Below are positions 1 to 11,306 of a stretch of 64,000 nt of DNA, piece by piece. The DNA lies in contig NC_071328.1 in assembly GCF_010183535.1 (NCBI RefSeq), positions 4,092,001 to 4,156,000 on the forward strand, read 5' to 3'. Every line of letters begins with the position of its first letter. The first letter of the stretch is position 1. The notes under the pieces are model-generated. The model did not search any database, was not told the origin of the DNA, and was given only the letters and a program-made list of their open reading frames with translations. The translations under genes and the position numbers were made by a program. The DNA is from Caenorhabditis remanei. Lineage: Eukaryota > Nematoda > Chromadorea > Rhabditida > Rhabditidae.

Positions 1-229
1 TCGGATAACGATCTGAAATTCAAATTATCTCCCACTCAAAAGTGGCCACCAGCATGATAAAAAGAAGAGTAAATTTTAAATTTTAAAAGCGTAAGAAATG
101 TAATTTGTTTAACTAAAAATGATAAAAAATAAACGTGGTAAATATGACAGTCAACAAGTAAAAACTAGATAACAATTAATTGACAACAAGAATAAACGGG
201 GGAATGAAGTGATAAACAAAACAAAAAAG

Positions 230-1617
230 TTAGATTTCATGCCTTGCAGTTGGCAGTCCGGTTGCCCATCTCGCGGCTAAATTCGCCCATTTCGCCTGCT
301 CTCGTTCCAGTTGTTCGATCTTCTCTTGATCATCATTTCCTGTCGTTTCTTCCGCTTGCATCTCAACTTCATTCGCTTTCTTACTTTCTTCCTCTTCCTT
401 CGATTTCTCACTCAATCCTCCCCACGTCATTGAACCAACAAGGTTGTGCTTCACATTTCCGAGGTGATACAGAGAGTTTTCGATTGTTTTATTAGATTGG
501 AATGAGAATGTAGACGGTGCTTGCACTTGATCAGCGTTCGGATCCACCTCAAGTAACACCGTTCCCTGTTGTTTTCCAGCTGTCGGTTTGGCGGTGATAT
601 CGATAGAATGTCCTCCGACTTGGAGAATGAGCCGACCTTTTTTCGTGACTTGCAGCTTTCCAATTCGCCTACTTTGCGGGAGACCGGTGGGTGGAGGTGG
701 AGCTGTTGGAATACCAGCCGGCATGTCAGTACCTTCATCATCAACTTCCATTGGCACTTCTACACTTGCTGCTTCAATAACATTACAAATCGCTCCGACA
801 ACAGAAGGAAGTTGGAGGTGAAGAAGATCACCTGTGGAGCTTTCGAGCATACTAATCAGCTGCTCAGGCGTCTGTCTTTTATGCTTCCTTCTAGTAGAGT
901 GCTGTACTTGTTTTTTGTCTTCCTGCTCTTCCTGATCCTCTTCTTCCAATGATAGACGAGCACTTTTGTGAATGATGTTCAAGAATTGGGATTGATCATC
1001 GACTGGCAGTACCACTGGCATCACGTTTCCGCGTCTCAGATCACTGATGATCTAGAATAAAAAAATTATTTCTGGAGCTAACTTAATCTATACTTACTGA
1101 ACGAGGATGTAAACTTTTGAGCTCTTCCTCATCTCCCTCATCATCACTTCGCCACAACTCCTCCCATCCTTCGAATGAAGCTTTCCCTGCGACATTCTTT
1201 TTTTCGATTTTCTCGTCTTTCTTTTCTTCTGCAGTTGACGATGATGGTCCTCCTCCACCACTTCCTGTCGGTCGTTTAGCGTAGAAAAATTCTAAATATT
1301 TAAATTAAATTTTAAATTATTTTCTAAATTTAAATACTAACGTCCAACATCTTCCTTCCCTTTCTTCTTCGATATATCGCCTCCCAATCCTTCCGAGAAC
1401 ACTCCACCCGTCTGGATGAGTTCCTGCCTCGGCCGAGCTCCACGACCACGACCACCACGTCTGTAAGAATTATATGATGTCAGATAACAATTATATTTAA
1501 AACATACCCTCGGCCAGCTCCTCTATCCGACGAAGATCCTCCTCTTGATTTCTTCTGCTGAACTGGCGCTTCTCTTTTACCAGCCAGCGACAAGTTTGGG
1601 CGTCCGGGTTTTGACAT
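230..1617 (-). CDS. RNA polymerase III subunit RPC4 (POLR3D) homologue
   Basis: Four exons fit by splice phase: 1617-1508, 1460-1342, 1291-1098 and 1051-230, giving 414 aa and stop TAA. The N-terminus is basic and Gly/Arg-rich (GRGGRGRGARPRQ), followed by a GVFSEGLGG motif. The C-terminal third carries the RPC4 signature: IGKLQVTKKGRLILQVGG, a short beta segment, then a tail with LYHLGNVKHNLVGSMTWG. The family protein (yeast Rpc53) pairs with RPC5 in the TFIIF-like subcomplex that helps Pol III initiate, terminate and reinitiate on tRNA and 5S genes in the nucleus. A Glu/Lys-rich segment follows the conserved domain near the C-terminus. Start 1617 is the first ATG giving an open exon. Identification rests on motif recognition; no search was run. 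Confidence 0.85.
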
Positions 1618-2275
1618 TTTTACTGAAAATTAAAGCTATGATTTTTTGTAAAGAGAAACGAAGAAAATTGTTTGGTTTTAAAAGAAAAAAGTAAATACTT
1701 TTAAAATAAAAAAATTCAACAAAAAATTGAGCGCGAAAGTGCGCTCTACAGCTAAAACTCGGCACGCAACACAGACCGCAACGCAATGAAAGTTTCTCGT
1801 TTCACCCGGACTGCCCAACTTCTTCACACTGTTTTCTATGTTTTTAATGCTTAAACAGATGTTTTCGATATTTTTTCAAGTTTAATTACTTATTTAGATC
1901 ATTTTCTACGACTTTGGGTACATTTTGATCCCGTAACTTTCTCTTTCGGTTGGATTTTTCACCGTTTATTGAAAAATTATTCAAGCGATCGTTTGCATTC
2001 GATAGCCAAATCTTTCTTTTTCTTATTAATTCACTTTTTTTCTTTGTAATCGATCTACCCATGAAGAAAACGTATCTATTCGCGAACGGAATTATATGAA
2101 TTTTATAACACAAAAATGCAAAGAAAAGCATCAAATTGCATTCATGAAAAGAAAAAAATAATGGTACAAGTTTTCTTCATGGGTAGGCCCATAAGAAGCG
2201 TGAATATATGCGCTTTCATTCTCTTCTCGATTGTTTTTCTCGACATCTGAGAATTATTCTTTATTTTTCAGTAAG
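1618..2275. other. Intergenic region with divergent promoters of RPC4 and COX7C
   Basis: No coding potential was recognised. The stretch is AT-rich with many short T and A runs. The phrase tttcttcatgggtag occurs near 2173 and its reverse complement near 2055, a possible inverted repeat of about 120 bp separation. A tttttcag acceptor lies a few bases before the COX7C ATG and is a plausible spliced-leader site. Confidence 0.5.
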
Positions 2276-2901
2276 ATGTTGAGCCGTCAAGTTATCCGCC
2301 CAATTCTCCAAGCCGCCAGAAAGGGCCACAGCAGCCACTCGCCATCGGCGGTCACCTACACCGGACAAGGGCCAAACACTTTCGTTAATGACGGATGGGC
2401 ATCAGCTGTAAGTTTTTTATCCTGAAAATGTGTAAAATCGTGAGTATATGTGCTCCGATATCACGAGCCCTCTAGTTTTTGTTTCTTTTGGTGTGTTGTC
2501 AAAAATGAAAAATACATCGTGCGATTATTCGAAACAGTTGATTATTATCAATTTTCTGCAAACAGAAACAAACACGGTTGTTAAAAACATCGAATTGGTG
2601 AGTCATGTAACCGGAAACGATGAAGAATTGTGTTTGTTGCTATTATACTCTTGATCATCGAGTTATCAGTGAAAATAACTCTTGTAATTTCTAATTTTTT
2701 AGTTAAATTTTGTCGATTTGCAAAATTCTCTCATCAAATCTTCCATTGTCTTTGACTAAACGTTTTCCTTCATTTCAGCGTCTCCCATTCCACGTCACCA
2801 ACAAATGGGGATTCGCCGCGAAGGCCATCACCTTCCTCGCCGTCGGATTCTGGGCACCATTCATCGTCGTCGAATATCAACTCAGAAAGGCCAACCAATA
2901 A
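2276..2901 (+). CDS. cox-7C: Cytochrome c oxidase subunit 7C, mitochondrial
   Basis: Two exons, 2276-2407 and 2779-2901, give an 84-aa protein. Residues 1-30 are basic and hydroxylated (MLSRQVIRPILQAARKG), a typical matrix import sequence. The C-terminal exon begins RLPFHVTNKW and has one membrane helix (AITFLAVGFWAPFIVVE), matching COX7C, a single-pass nuclear-encoded subunit of respiratory complex IV in the inner mitochondrial membrane. The C. elegans counterpart is F26E4.6. The ATG follows an AG acceptor (tttttcagtaag) consistent with trans-splicing. A poly(A) signal-like aataaa lies near 3014. The 371-bp intron contains open frames that look non-coding. Confidence 0.93.
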
Positions 2902-3300
2902 ATTAATTAGATCAACTCAATCTTTCTCCCGATATTATTTTGTATAGTGTTGTTGCTGCTAATCCGTGCCGATGTATTGCGTGAAGCAGTACAACATCAC
3001 GGTTTTTGACAGAATAAATAGACGACCTGTTCGAATGTTCTTTTTCTCCTTTTAGAGTGAAATATGGCTTGTAAGGGGAGAAGCACCCGTTCTGTTTGTA
3101 TCGCTTCCGTCATATGCTAATGAAGCGGACGGAACCCAGGTAATCTAAAGTCTCGTTCCGTCCAATACTCTTTCTCTTGATCAAACAAACCGTCGCCCGC
3201 CCATGTTCTACCTCCCCCACGAGCCGTAGACGAAAGGGTTGAGTCACTTGCATATCGATCGTTCTTTCTATTACTTTTTGCTTCATGTAACCAAACCAAA
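2902..3300. promoter_or_regulatory. COX7C 3' UTR and fasciclin-gene promoter region
   Basis: About 400 bp between two same-strand genes. The first ~115 bp read as 3' UTR ending near an aataaa at about 3014. The remainder has no recognised coding sequence and should contain the promoter of the fasciclin-domain gene that begins at 3301. Confidence 0.45.
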
Positions 3301-6300
3301 ATGTCTCCATTTCTCTTTTTATTATTCTTATTTTCACCTATCAAACCGGATTTATGGGCGGAAACCGAACGAATGCCAGATCTTCAACAAGTACAGTTTT
3401 TCTTTGATTCTTTTATCAATAGGCATCTGAAAATCTGAAATTCTTTTCCAGTGGCGGGCTCTGTGTGGGTACTATGCCGTCGCGACCGCCTACATGAAAG
3501 ATAGTAATGCAAGGATTACTGTATTCGCTCCAGTCGACGATGTCTTCACTTATAATCCAGATATCAGAGCATTAGATCAAAAAGAAACTCTTTCTCATAT
3601 TGGTAACTGAACATTTGAAAAAGAATTAGAAAAATGGGCAAAAACTATTTCAGTCGATTCACAAGTGGTCGATTTGACAATGAACAAATTATGGGATAAA
3701 CAGACATTGATTCGATCAACTATCAATTCAGGCTACACTTATATCACACAATTCGAGAATAATCCTGGAAATTTCGTGAGAATTATAGAGTTTTAGAGAA
3801 CTTTTAAAAAGAAGAATGAGTTTTCAGTCATACTTTGCGAATGCTGGAATGCTCTGTAATCATGCATCGAATCAATGGGGTATAATTTCCGGCGAACAGT
3901 ACCTTTTCAAAGTAATTTTTAGTCTTTTTGAAAAAGAAAAAGTATTTGAAAAAATACAGATTTGCACTCCGATGGGACACCGACCGTATCCTGGAACTGC
4001 TCTTTCGTTTATTCGAGAACACGATGTGACTGTTTTCGAAGAGAGACAGTATAATAATAGAGATTTATCGTAAGTATTTGAAAGATTTGAGAAAAAAATA
4101 GAGATTCAAAAAAGGAAATCGCGGAAAGTCATGTCTGTCAATGTATCAAAACGCTTTAATATTATCGATTATTTCATAGTCATTTATAGCACTCGGACGC
4201 CAGTTTCTTGATATGTTATAGATCAAGTCTTGATCTTTATTTATGCAGTTGTCAACTTTTTGATAGGTATTTACGTTTTTGAGATACAAAGGTTCAAAGT
4301 TGCGCGCTTTCAACTACTAGAGAAAAGATGTGCAAGGTTCAAGCCCGCGGAAAACTGAAAAAAAATGGTCTAGACCTTCAATTTTTTGATATGTTATAGA
4401 TCAAGTCTAGCTCTTTATTTTTGTAGTTGACAACTATTTGATAGCAGTTTTAGTTATTGAGATATGCGCCTTCAAAGTTAGAGAGTACGATCGCTCTCAC
4501 TCTTTTTCCAATCACTCGCCTAAATACTCTCGTATCTCTAAAGTTAGAAAAGCTATCAAAAAAGTTACAACTACAAAAATAAAGATGTAAGTTTTTTCTA
4601 CATAAAAAATTAAAATTCAAGTTTATTGATTAAAATTTGGCATCGTGACACGTTCTTGCAATCAAGTGGGGAATGAACTTCAAAGAGTTATATCTTTTTA
4701 CACAAAAATGCTGTCAAAAAGTCGTCAACTAACAAAAAATGTACCGTAAAATTTCCAACATCTTAAAGTTTAGCATCTTTTTCTAGCTTTGTTAAGAAAT
4801 GAGTTATTCTTGTTTGAAAAGCGCATATTTCTCAAATATGTTGACTCACTGTAGCGCGCTAGAAATTATCGTATCTCTGAAACCAGAAACTCTATAGAAC
4901 AGTTTTCAATTACAAACTTGTAGATCTAGGTTTAAATAACAACATACCAAGAAATGATCTTCACAAAGTTAGTAGTTTTCACTGAAATTTTGGTTGAAAT
5001 CTTCACAATACATGTAAAAATGTTGAAATTTCAGACAAATCCGAGACATACTCGACCGTACTCCAGACATTGCTCTAGTCATCTATGGATCATCTGCTTG
5101 GAATGGATTCCACACATTCTTCATTCCAAATGATGCTGCATTCGCAAGAGTTGTTGACCGTAATCGTGTGGATCGTGAAGTCCTTCTGGCCCATGTGACC
5201 AGTACAAATCGAGTTCTTTTCACCTGGCCATGGCTATATGATGGGGGACAACATTACTATCCATCTGTCAGATTTTCAGCGAATATCATTGAGGATAACT
5301 TCAAATTGAAGCTAGTTATGAGAAATATCACGGATAGAAGAACTGGAAAATGGGATTGTGAGTACTCTTAATGTGAATCAAAAAGACAAAATAAGAATTT
5401 CAGTGTACGCGGTATCTGAAGTATATGAGAGGTATTCACAATTCAGAAGAGGTGCTGTCTGGGCGAAGATTCTCGTTCCGAACATTCCGACTCAAAACGG
5501 AGTTGTGCATATCATTGATAACGTGCTGGGAATTGTGTCAGAGACGATTGATATGATGATTTATAGAAATGAAAAAACGACTACTTTGATGAGATATATT
5601 AACACAATTGGTGAGTGTTTTGGTTATTGGTTTGCAACGGTTTTGAGTGGTTTTGCAAGAAAAAAATGTGCTTGAGCTTTTGATTTTCTAGTGAGTTTTT
5701 TGTTTGAAGTACTTTGAAAGTGCGCAAAGCCGTTCAATGGTTTTCAATTTCTGTTAGGTTATAAAGCAAAACATGATAATCATTATTGTTATTCTAAACT
5801 TTGTTTTTGAGATGAAGGGCGAGTAGAGGGCACATCCTTCAACTTTGAAGATGCATATCACAAAAACTAGAATTTCTATTAAAAAGTTGTCAACTACAAA
5901 AAATGAAGATATAGACTTGATTTATAACATATCCAAAAACTGGCCTTTGAGAGATATAAATGACTATGTAGCAATCTATCAAATTCAAGCGTTTTATCAC
6001 AGAACTTTTCTACGATTCCCTTTTTGGATCTCTACCATCTTCTTTCAAATTTTTTAATAACTTACGATAAATCTCTATTATTAAACTGTCTCTCTTCAAA
6101 AACCGTCACATCTGCTCTGCCGATCTCTTTAATTGGACTTACGATACACACTTTTGACGGGCGATATGAGCAATACATAACTTTGAGATTCCGTAACATC
6201 GCCCAGAACTATCTTACCAAGCTCAGCTTTTGATATGTTATAAAAAATAGTCTTAAACTTTATTTTAGCAATTGACCCATTTTTGATGTCTTTTCTAGTT

Positions 6301-8839
6301 TTCGAGATACTCACCTTTGAATTCTAGTTACCGTAAAACCTGAAGCGCACCTAACTGTGCCTGTTTGCAACGGTATATCTGAGTTTCCAAAGGAAATATC
6401 AAAAAGCTGCTAACTGACATAACATAGCTCAATATTCATAGAATATTTCTTCAGTTGAAAATTTTTTTCATATCTTTAAAGACAACCGAGATAGGATGAT
6501 CCAAACTCTCGTGTCTCCATTACAGGTTTTACGGTATTAGATCCTTAAACTTCTAGGGTTCCAAGCTAGAAATACTCACATCTGTTGAAGTGGAAATACA
6601 ATCAGAATGTTGTCGCTTAAAAATGCAAAGATCTAGGTTTGATCTACAGAAATCGTTTCGAATTTTGACTTTTACTACGCTTTATAAGTTCCAATTCACA
6701 AAAAAGTGGTTTTGGTATTCATTGCAACATACCTTTTGAATTGAGGAAGGTATTTCAAAGATATGAAAATATGAAATAGTTTGCATTAAAATTTACTCAT
6801 TTTTCTCACAAAAGACATTTCTTCCATTCCAGGTCAAATCGTGCGTAACTATTTCTCTGCAACCGGAGGACTTGTCACCTTCTTCGCCCCATGGAATGAG
6901 GCATTCGACCGTATTCCGGAACAAATCGAACGTCGTCTTCTTCGTGATCGAATCTGGCTTGAACAGATTCTGAAACTTCATATCGTCCCGGCGAAAGAGT
7001 TGACTTCAGATGAGATTACAAATGAAACTATTGTGAATACAATTGATAATATGAGACAATTATACTTTATCAAAGGAGAATGGCCAGCGAATAACGTCAG
7101 TGAGTAATTATTTTTTGTTGTTTTGAATACTGATTCTCTCTTTTTCTCAGCTTATTATGTGATCGGAGGTGGTATCAAAACTGCGATTATGATGGATAAT
7201 GTAGCGGCGACGAATGGAATTGTCCACTATATTGAAAGAGTTTTGGGTGTTCCCTATCAGACTCTTTGGGAAATTCTGAGAAATGAGACACGGCTACAGT
7301 AAGATTTATTGAAAAGAGAAATTCAAACTGTAAAAATTTCAGATATTCGTTCCATATGATGGAAAATCTACAACTGAGATATTCGATGGATCCATGGCAA
7401 GTTCTGACTCCAGAACAGAATTTCACATTCTTTGTTCCGACGAATGAAGCGTGGGCTAAAGTGAGAAACTTGGAATATTAAAACTAAAATTATTGTTCTT
7501 TTTCCAGCAACCCCAGTCCCTTGTGTCTCGAATGAACGATGGAAACCATTGGCAAGCGTTACAGTATGTTTACAAAAGGCATATTCTACAGGGACAGGTA
7601 CTGTCAAAGGAATTCATTGAGATTTATTTGGGAGTTTCAGGCTCTGATGTATACGGATCTTCGTGAGAGAACATATGTGATGATGAATGATGAGAAGGTG
7701 GTGATTACGAGGAGAGGAAGATGTGAGTTTGGGTATTACTTGAGAGGAAGAGTCATTGATTCTGAAATTGTCCATTTTTTTAAATATGTACGGCGAATTG
7801 AGGGCTTCATTTTCGTAGTTGACGACTTTTTTGTAAAAATGGAACCTGACAAGTTACGGTCTTACAACTATGCTCCACCGAAATGCCCTTGAGAAATGTC
7901 TCTTTTTCTCTGCGTCTCTCAATTTCGCACACTATTTTCTTCGGTTCCGGTAGAGCGCGGTTGTAAGAAGCGTGCCGTGCTAATACCATAACCCTAAAAG
8001 TAATTTATTATAAATATTCAATTTTGTAGTACACTCTCAAACAAGCTTGCTCTGGTAGGTGCATTGTACTTCGGAATGAGAGAGCTGTCTTGTTGTCACG
8101 AAATGTTCAATTAAAGTAATTTTCACAAAGTGTATAGATTGAATCTAGATCCTTATTTTTATAGTTGATAACTTTTTTTGTACGGGTTCTCTTTAAAGAG
8201 TTACATGACTGGAAGCACACGTTACTTTCAACGTCAAGTTGAAAGGCATTTGTCAAGTTGTAACTTCTCATTATCAAAATGTTGTAAACTGCAGATCTAA
8301 TTGTTTTTATGTGTTTGAAACGATGGGATAATTTGAGAACTCGTGATAGATAATAAAATATGATATTTATAAAATGAAAACTGAATAATTCTTATTTTTG
8401 GATGGCACTTCTGACGTTTCTCTTCAGTTACTAAACTTTCAATTCTCTAGTTTTCATGTTATTTAGTATCTGTATGTTTCGATATTTTGCTCCTTCTCCT
8501 CCCCAACACTATTTACCCAAATAATTTGCATAATCCCATCAGTCAAATGTTCAAAAGATTACATCCAAAATCTCTCTTACAAACACAATTCACACTTTTC
8601 TTCCAGTTTTCGAGCTCTACTGGCCACGTGGAAACCGTCGTGCTCGAGTGATAGAAGGAGGGGAAATAGCTGGAATCAATGGATACATGCATATGATTGA
8701 CAATGTTCTCATCTACGAACCGGATCTCCGAGCCCATGCGTGTACCACCGAACCCGTTTTCTTCCAGTTTCTTATAGTTTGTCTTGTAATGGTCTGGAGA
8801 CCCGGATGGTTCACTTCTTTCTTCATTTTCTTTAGATGA
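3301..8839 (+). CDS. Secreted/anchored four-FAS1 (fasciclin) domain protein, F26E4.7-like
   Basis: Thirteen exons fit by phase: 3301-3390, 3452-3602, 3654-3775, 3828-3911, 3960-4069, 5035-5357, 5404-5610, 6833-7099, 7151-7298, 7343-7460, 7508-7597, 7641-7722 and 8607-8839. Together they give 674 aa. Exon 1 encodes a signal peptide (MSPFLFLLFLFSPIKPDLWA). Four FAS1-type units follow at roughly residues 35-185, 187-360, 363-500 and 500-650. Hallmarks are ITVFAPVDDVF, FFIPNDAAF, VTFFAPWNEAF and FTFFVPTNEAW, with H2-like ends GVVHIIDNVLG, GIVHYIERVLG and GYMHMIDNVL. The C-terminus is hydrophobic (FFQFLIVCLVMVW), suggesting a membrane or GPI-type anchor. FAS1 proteins such as TGFBI and periostin act in matrix adhesion. 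Introns 5, 7 and 12 are swollen by dispersed repeats. Confidence 0.88.
4120..5000. repeat. Dispersed foldback repeat family in fasciclin intron 5
   Basis: Intron 5 (4070-5034) is filled with pieces of a family recognisable by gttgtcaactacaaaaat and its complement, usually next to aagatctaggttt or gatatgttatagatcaag. Both orientations occur, for example near 4250, 4430, 4550 and 4900, so the intron can fold on itself. Related pieces recur at 5880, 8140, 9130, 9340, 37980, 38200, 38340, 55150-55310 and 57130-57300. The complete 450-bp elements at 55.0 and 57.0 kb suggest these are decayed non-autonomous DNA transposons. Confidence 0.7.
5700..6800. repeat. Repeat-derived fasciclin intron 7
   Basis: The intron from 5611 to 6832 contains several degenerate copies of the same gttgtcaac and gatctag family in both orientations (near 5890, 6230, 6400 and 6625), plus accgtaaaacctg near 6330 with its inverse caggttttacggt near 6523. 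No coding potential is supported. Confidence 0.55.
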
Positions 8840-8939
8840 TTCTCATATTTTGAGTGCCATTTTGTTGTTGAAACGGGTCCTCGCATTCTAGTTATCATAT
8901 TTCATTCAAAGTTTTATATATATTGAGACAAGACATTCA

Positions 8940-9480
8940 TATCTCGGTTCTTTTAATGATCTGCATTCGTTTTTGATTCATTGAACTGTCAGGGATAAGG
9001 CATAAATAAATATTTACAGCTTTGTTTTTTTTTGTTGCAGAAATTGGGTTACTGTAGGCATCACTGATATCTATACAAATAAAAACCCTGCAACTTTTAA
9101 ACAGATTTTTGACATGTTTAGAGAAGTCGTGCAGAAAAGTTGTCAACTACAGAAATAAAGATCTAGGTTTGTTCTACGGTACTAAATAAAATTTACCACT
9201 GATAATTTCTTACTGAGTTCACGGGAAGCTAAAGGATGCAGTTGAAAACGGTCAACTTTATGAGTGTGCCATGGTCTCTTCTTATGATTTCACAATTCCA
9301 CGTTTTAACGGATTTTGTAGATCAAAAATAAAGCTTCATTTTTGTAGTTGACAACTTTTTCGTACAAGCCCATCCTGAGAAGTTATTAATCCGCAAAGTG
9401 ATTTGGGGAGATTTCCGAGTTGCACACTTTGATGAGCTGTAACTTTTCAGAGAAGAGTTGACCATTTTCCACTGCAAGGG
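8940..9480. repeat. Dispersed repeat pieces between fasciclin gene and gpx-1
   Basis: The stretch contains gttgtcaactacagaaataaagatctagg near 9140 and its inverted relative tagttgacaactttttcgtac near 9347, so a foldback of the 450-bp family seems to span about 9100-9430. No gene is supported. The same arrangement is present in the duplicate near 37970-38350. Confidence 0.55.
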
Positions 9481-9539
9481 CGACATTCACTATGAGTAAT
9501 ACTGTAGCTATAAACGATTTGCGTGATCTCCACAAGTTT

Positions 9540-9915
9540 TGATTCAGAATATCTTCTTCTTTCCCAGATTTTGAAAATCTGAGAAATCTTTTTCTTACCC
9601 AAATTCCTAAAATCCGGAGAAGAAAAAAGAAATTTCCGAGTCAATACCAACTCATCTGACTGAGCTAAACAAGAATTCACAATTTCCCAGTTCAGATTCC
9701 TTTTTTCTTCCTCGAGTTTTTCAAATCCGAAAATCCTTTTTCTTCCCCAAATTTTTAAAATCCGAAAAAGAAGGAAAAAGAGATTTTCCACTGTATTCTG
9801 TTTTGAATGACCCAGCTGAATCGGAATCCACAATTTTCGATTTAGACTCTCTTCTTCTTCCCCGGATTTTCAAAATCCGAAAAACCTTTTTTCTTTCCGG
9901 AATTTTGAAAAAAGT
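9540..9915. repeat. Palindromic polypyrimidine/polypurine short tandem block
   Basis: Four or five degenerate copies of a unit of type tcttcttccccggatttt-caaaatccgaaaa are arranged head to tail. The sequence ttttnaaaatccg is near-palindromic, so each unit can form a small hairpin. The strand is almost entirely pyrimidine in one half and purine in the other. The duplicate at 38410-38740 has the same structure. Open frames through it are compositional. Confidence 0.65.
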
Positions 9916-10005
9916 GGACTATTTTCAACTATGAGCAGTATGATTTTATGCGTGACCCTAACGGTTTTGTTGACAATTTAAACATCAGAATAACAGTTTT
10001 CTAAA

Positions 10006-10312
10006 ATGTGCGGGAGATCGAAAAGAATTTCAAGAAATTCAGATAATCAAGAAATTTCTAGACCAAGTACTTCTGAATCTACTTCTTCTTCAACCGTTTC
10101 TTCTCCGGTGTAAGCTAATAAAACTGAGTTTCAAAAAGAAAAAAACCTACTGAAAAACTCAACTTTTCGGTCACAATGACTACATTGTAGCCCGTCGGGT
10201 TGTCATCTTTGTCCTCCTCCTTCTGCTCGAAATTGTCATCATTCTGATTTGTATTTTGCCACTTTTTCATTTATATAAAAACCAAAACTTTTCTCAAATC
10301 ATCATATTCAGA
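10006..10312 (+). CDS. Candidate small membrane-protein gene or alternative 5' exons of gpx-1
   Basis: A 35-codon open frame (10006-10113) starts [18 protein letters not shown] and is Ser/Thr-rich. It ends at a GTAAG-like donor (ccg/gtgtaagc). About 70 bp later a frame with a strong hydrophobic stretch begins near 10181 ([17 protein letters not shown] then [12 protein letters not shown]). In this copy that frame stays open into the gpx-1 start codon at 10313. Both parts are retained almost unchanged in the duplicate at 38942-39280, which argues for function, but there the hydrophobic frame is out of phase with gpx-1. Copy A lacks a clear AG acceptor, where copy B has cacag. The hydrophobic frame could be a one-pass membrane peptide or an alternative N-terminus. 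The model is speculative. Confidence 0.3.
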
Positions 10313-11214
10313 ATGTCTTCTGTCTACGAATTCACTGTCAAAAATGCCAATGGAGATGACGTAACGTTGTCTGAATACAAGTCAGCTTTCATTCAAGTCT
10401 TTTCTTCATTTTTCTTTTTCAGAGGAAAAGTGCTCATCATTGTCAACGTGGCATCGCAATGTGGCCTGACGAATAAGAATTATACACAACTGAAAGAGCT
10501 TCTTGATGTGTGAGTATTCGAGATTCTTCACTAGGGAAAGCTGAGAAAACGCTGATTCCAAATATGTATTCAGTTTTTGTCCTCGAGGCCTGGTATTCCA
10601 GAAAAACGAGGTCAAAGTTAGGAAAAATAGAGAATAATTACCTTTTTAACATGCAAAAATTGCAAACATTTTTCGCGTGTCAAAAAGGAATCAATTTCCC
10701 GCCATTTTTTCAAACTTTGACCTTGTTTTTCTCGAAGACCAGGTCTCCAGGGCAAAAACTGAATATATATTTGGAACCAGCGCGATTTCAGCTTTCCAAT
10801 GATTTATGTCACGTCCCATCACTCCACGATCGACTGGAGACCTTCTCTAGTCAAATCAATCTCATTAGTTGTTTCAGCTACAAAAAAGACGGACTTGAAG
10901 TGTTGGCATTCCCGTGCAACCAGTTTGCTGGTCAAGAGCCATCTTGTGAGGTGGACATCCAGGCATTTGTCGCCGATAAATTCAAATTCGAACCCACACT
11001 TTTCCAAAAGATTGATGTGAATGGAGACAAGGCGTCGCCACTTTTCAAATTCTTGAAAAATGAGAAAGGAGGATTCATGTTCGATGCGATCAAATGGAAT
11101 TTCACAAAGTTTTTGGTTGGAAGAGACGGAAAAATCATCAAGAGATTCGGCCCGACGACTGATCCAAAGGATATGAAGAAGGATATTGAGGAGGCACTTG
11201 GTGTGCGGCTATAA
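10313..11214 (+). CDS. gpx-1: Glutathione peroxidase (Cys type), copy A
   Basis: Three exons, 10313-10380, 10423-10509 and 10878-11214, give 163 aa. The protein has the GPX fold motifs: catalytic site [10 protein letters not shown] with Cys36 in place of selenocysteine, [16 protein letters not shown], and [15 protein letters not shown] supplying the Trp and Asn of the catalytic tetrad. There is no TGA and no sign of a selenocysteine system. Family members reduce H2O2 and lipid peroxides, and the C-terminal part is that of small monomeric PHGPx-like enzymes. The ATG follows atattcag, a plausible spliced-leader acceptor. The gene converges on drsh-1 with only about 90 bp between stop codons. 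Intron 2 is enlarged by a foldback insertion missing from copy B. It corresponds to C. elegans F26E4.12. Confidence 0.93.
10535..10797. mobile_element. Foldback MITE in gpx-1 intron 2
   Basis: Long terminal inverted repeats of about 59 bp are visible. The left end begins ggaaagctgagaaaacgctg and the right end, reverse-complemented, begins ggaaagctgaaatcgcgctg. Both continue through ttccaaatat and ttcagttttt to a CCTGG. The copy B intron is 45 bp instead of 368 bp and lacks the whole insert, so an insertion or clean loss after duplication is indicated. No certain target-site duplication was found, and about 50 extra bases on the right are also missing from copy B. Confidence 0.75.
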
Positions 11215-11306
11215 TTCATTTCTTTTTTGTATCAACATGATTAATCACATGAAAATTGGAAAATAAACAAAATAAAACAAGACAAATTAACAATAAAACA
11301 AAACAA

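Noticed and set aside
10510..11214. 234-codon frame through gpx-1 intron 2 into exon 3
   Set aside because: Reads through the foldback insertion. The spliced three-exon model matches the peroxidase family and the duplicate lacks the intervening DNA.
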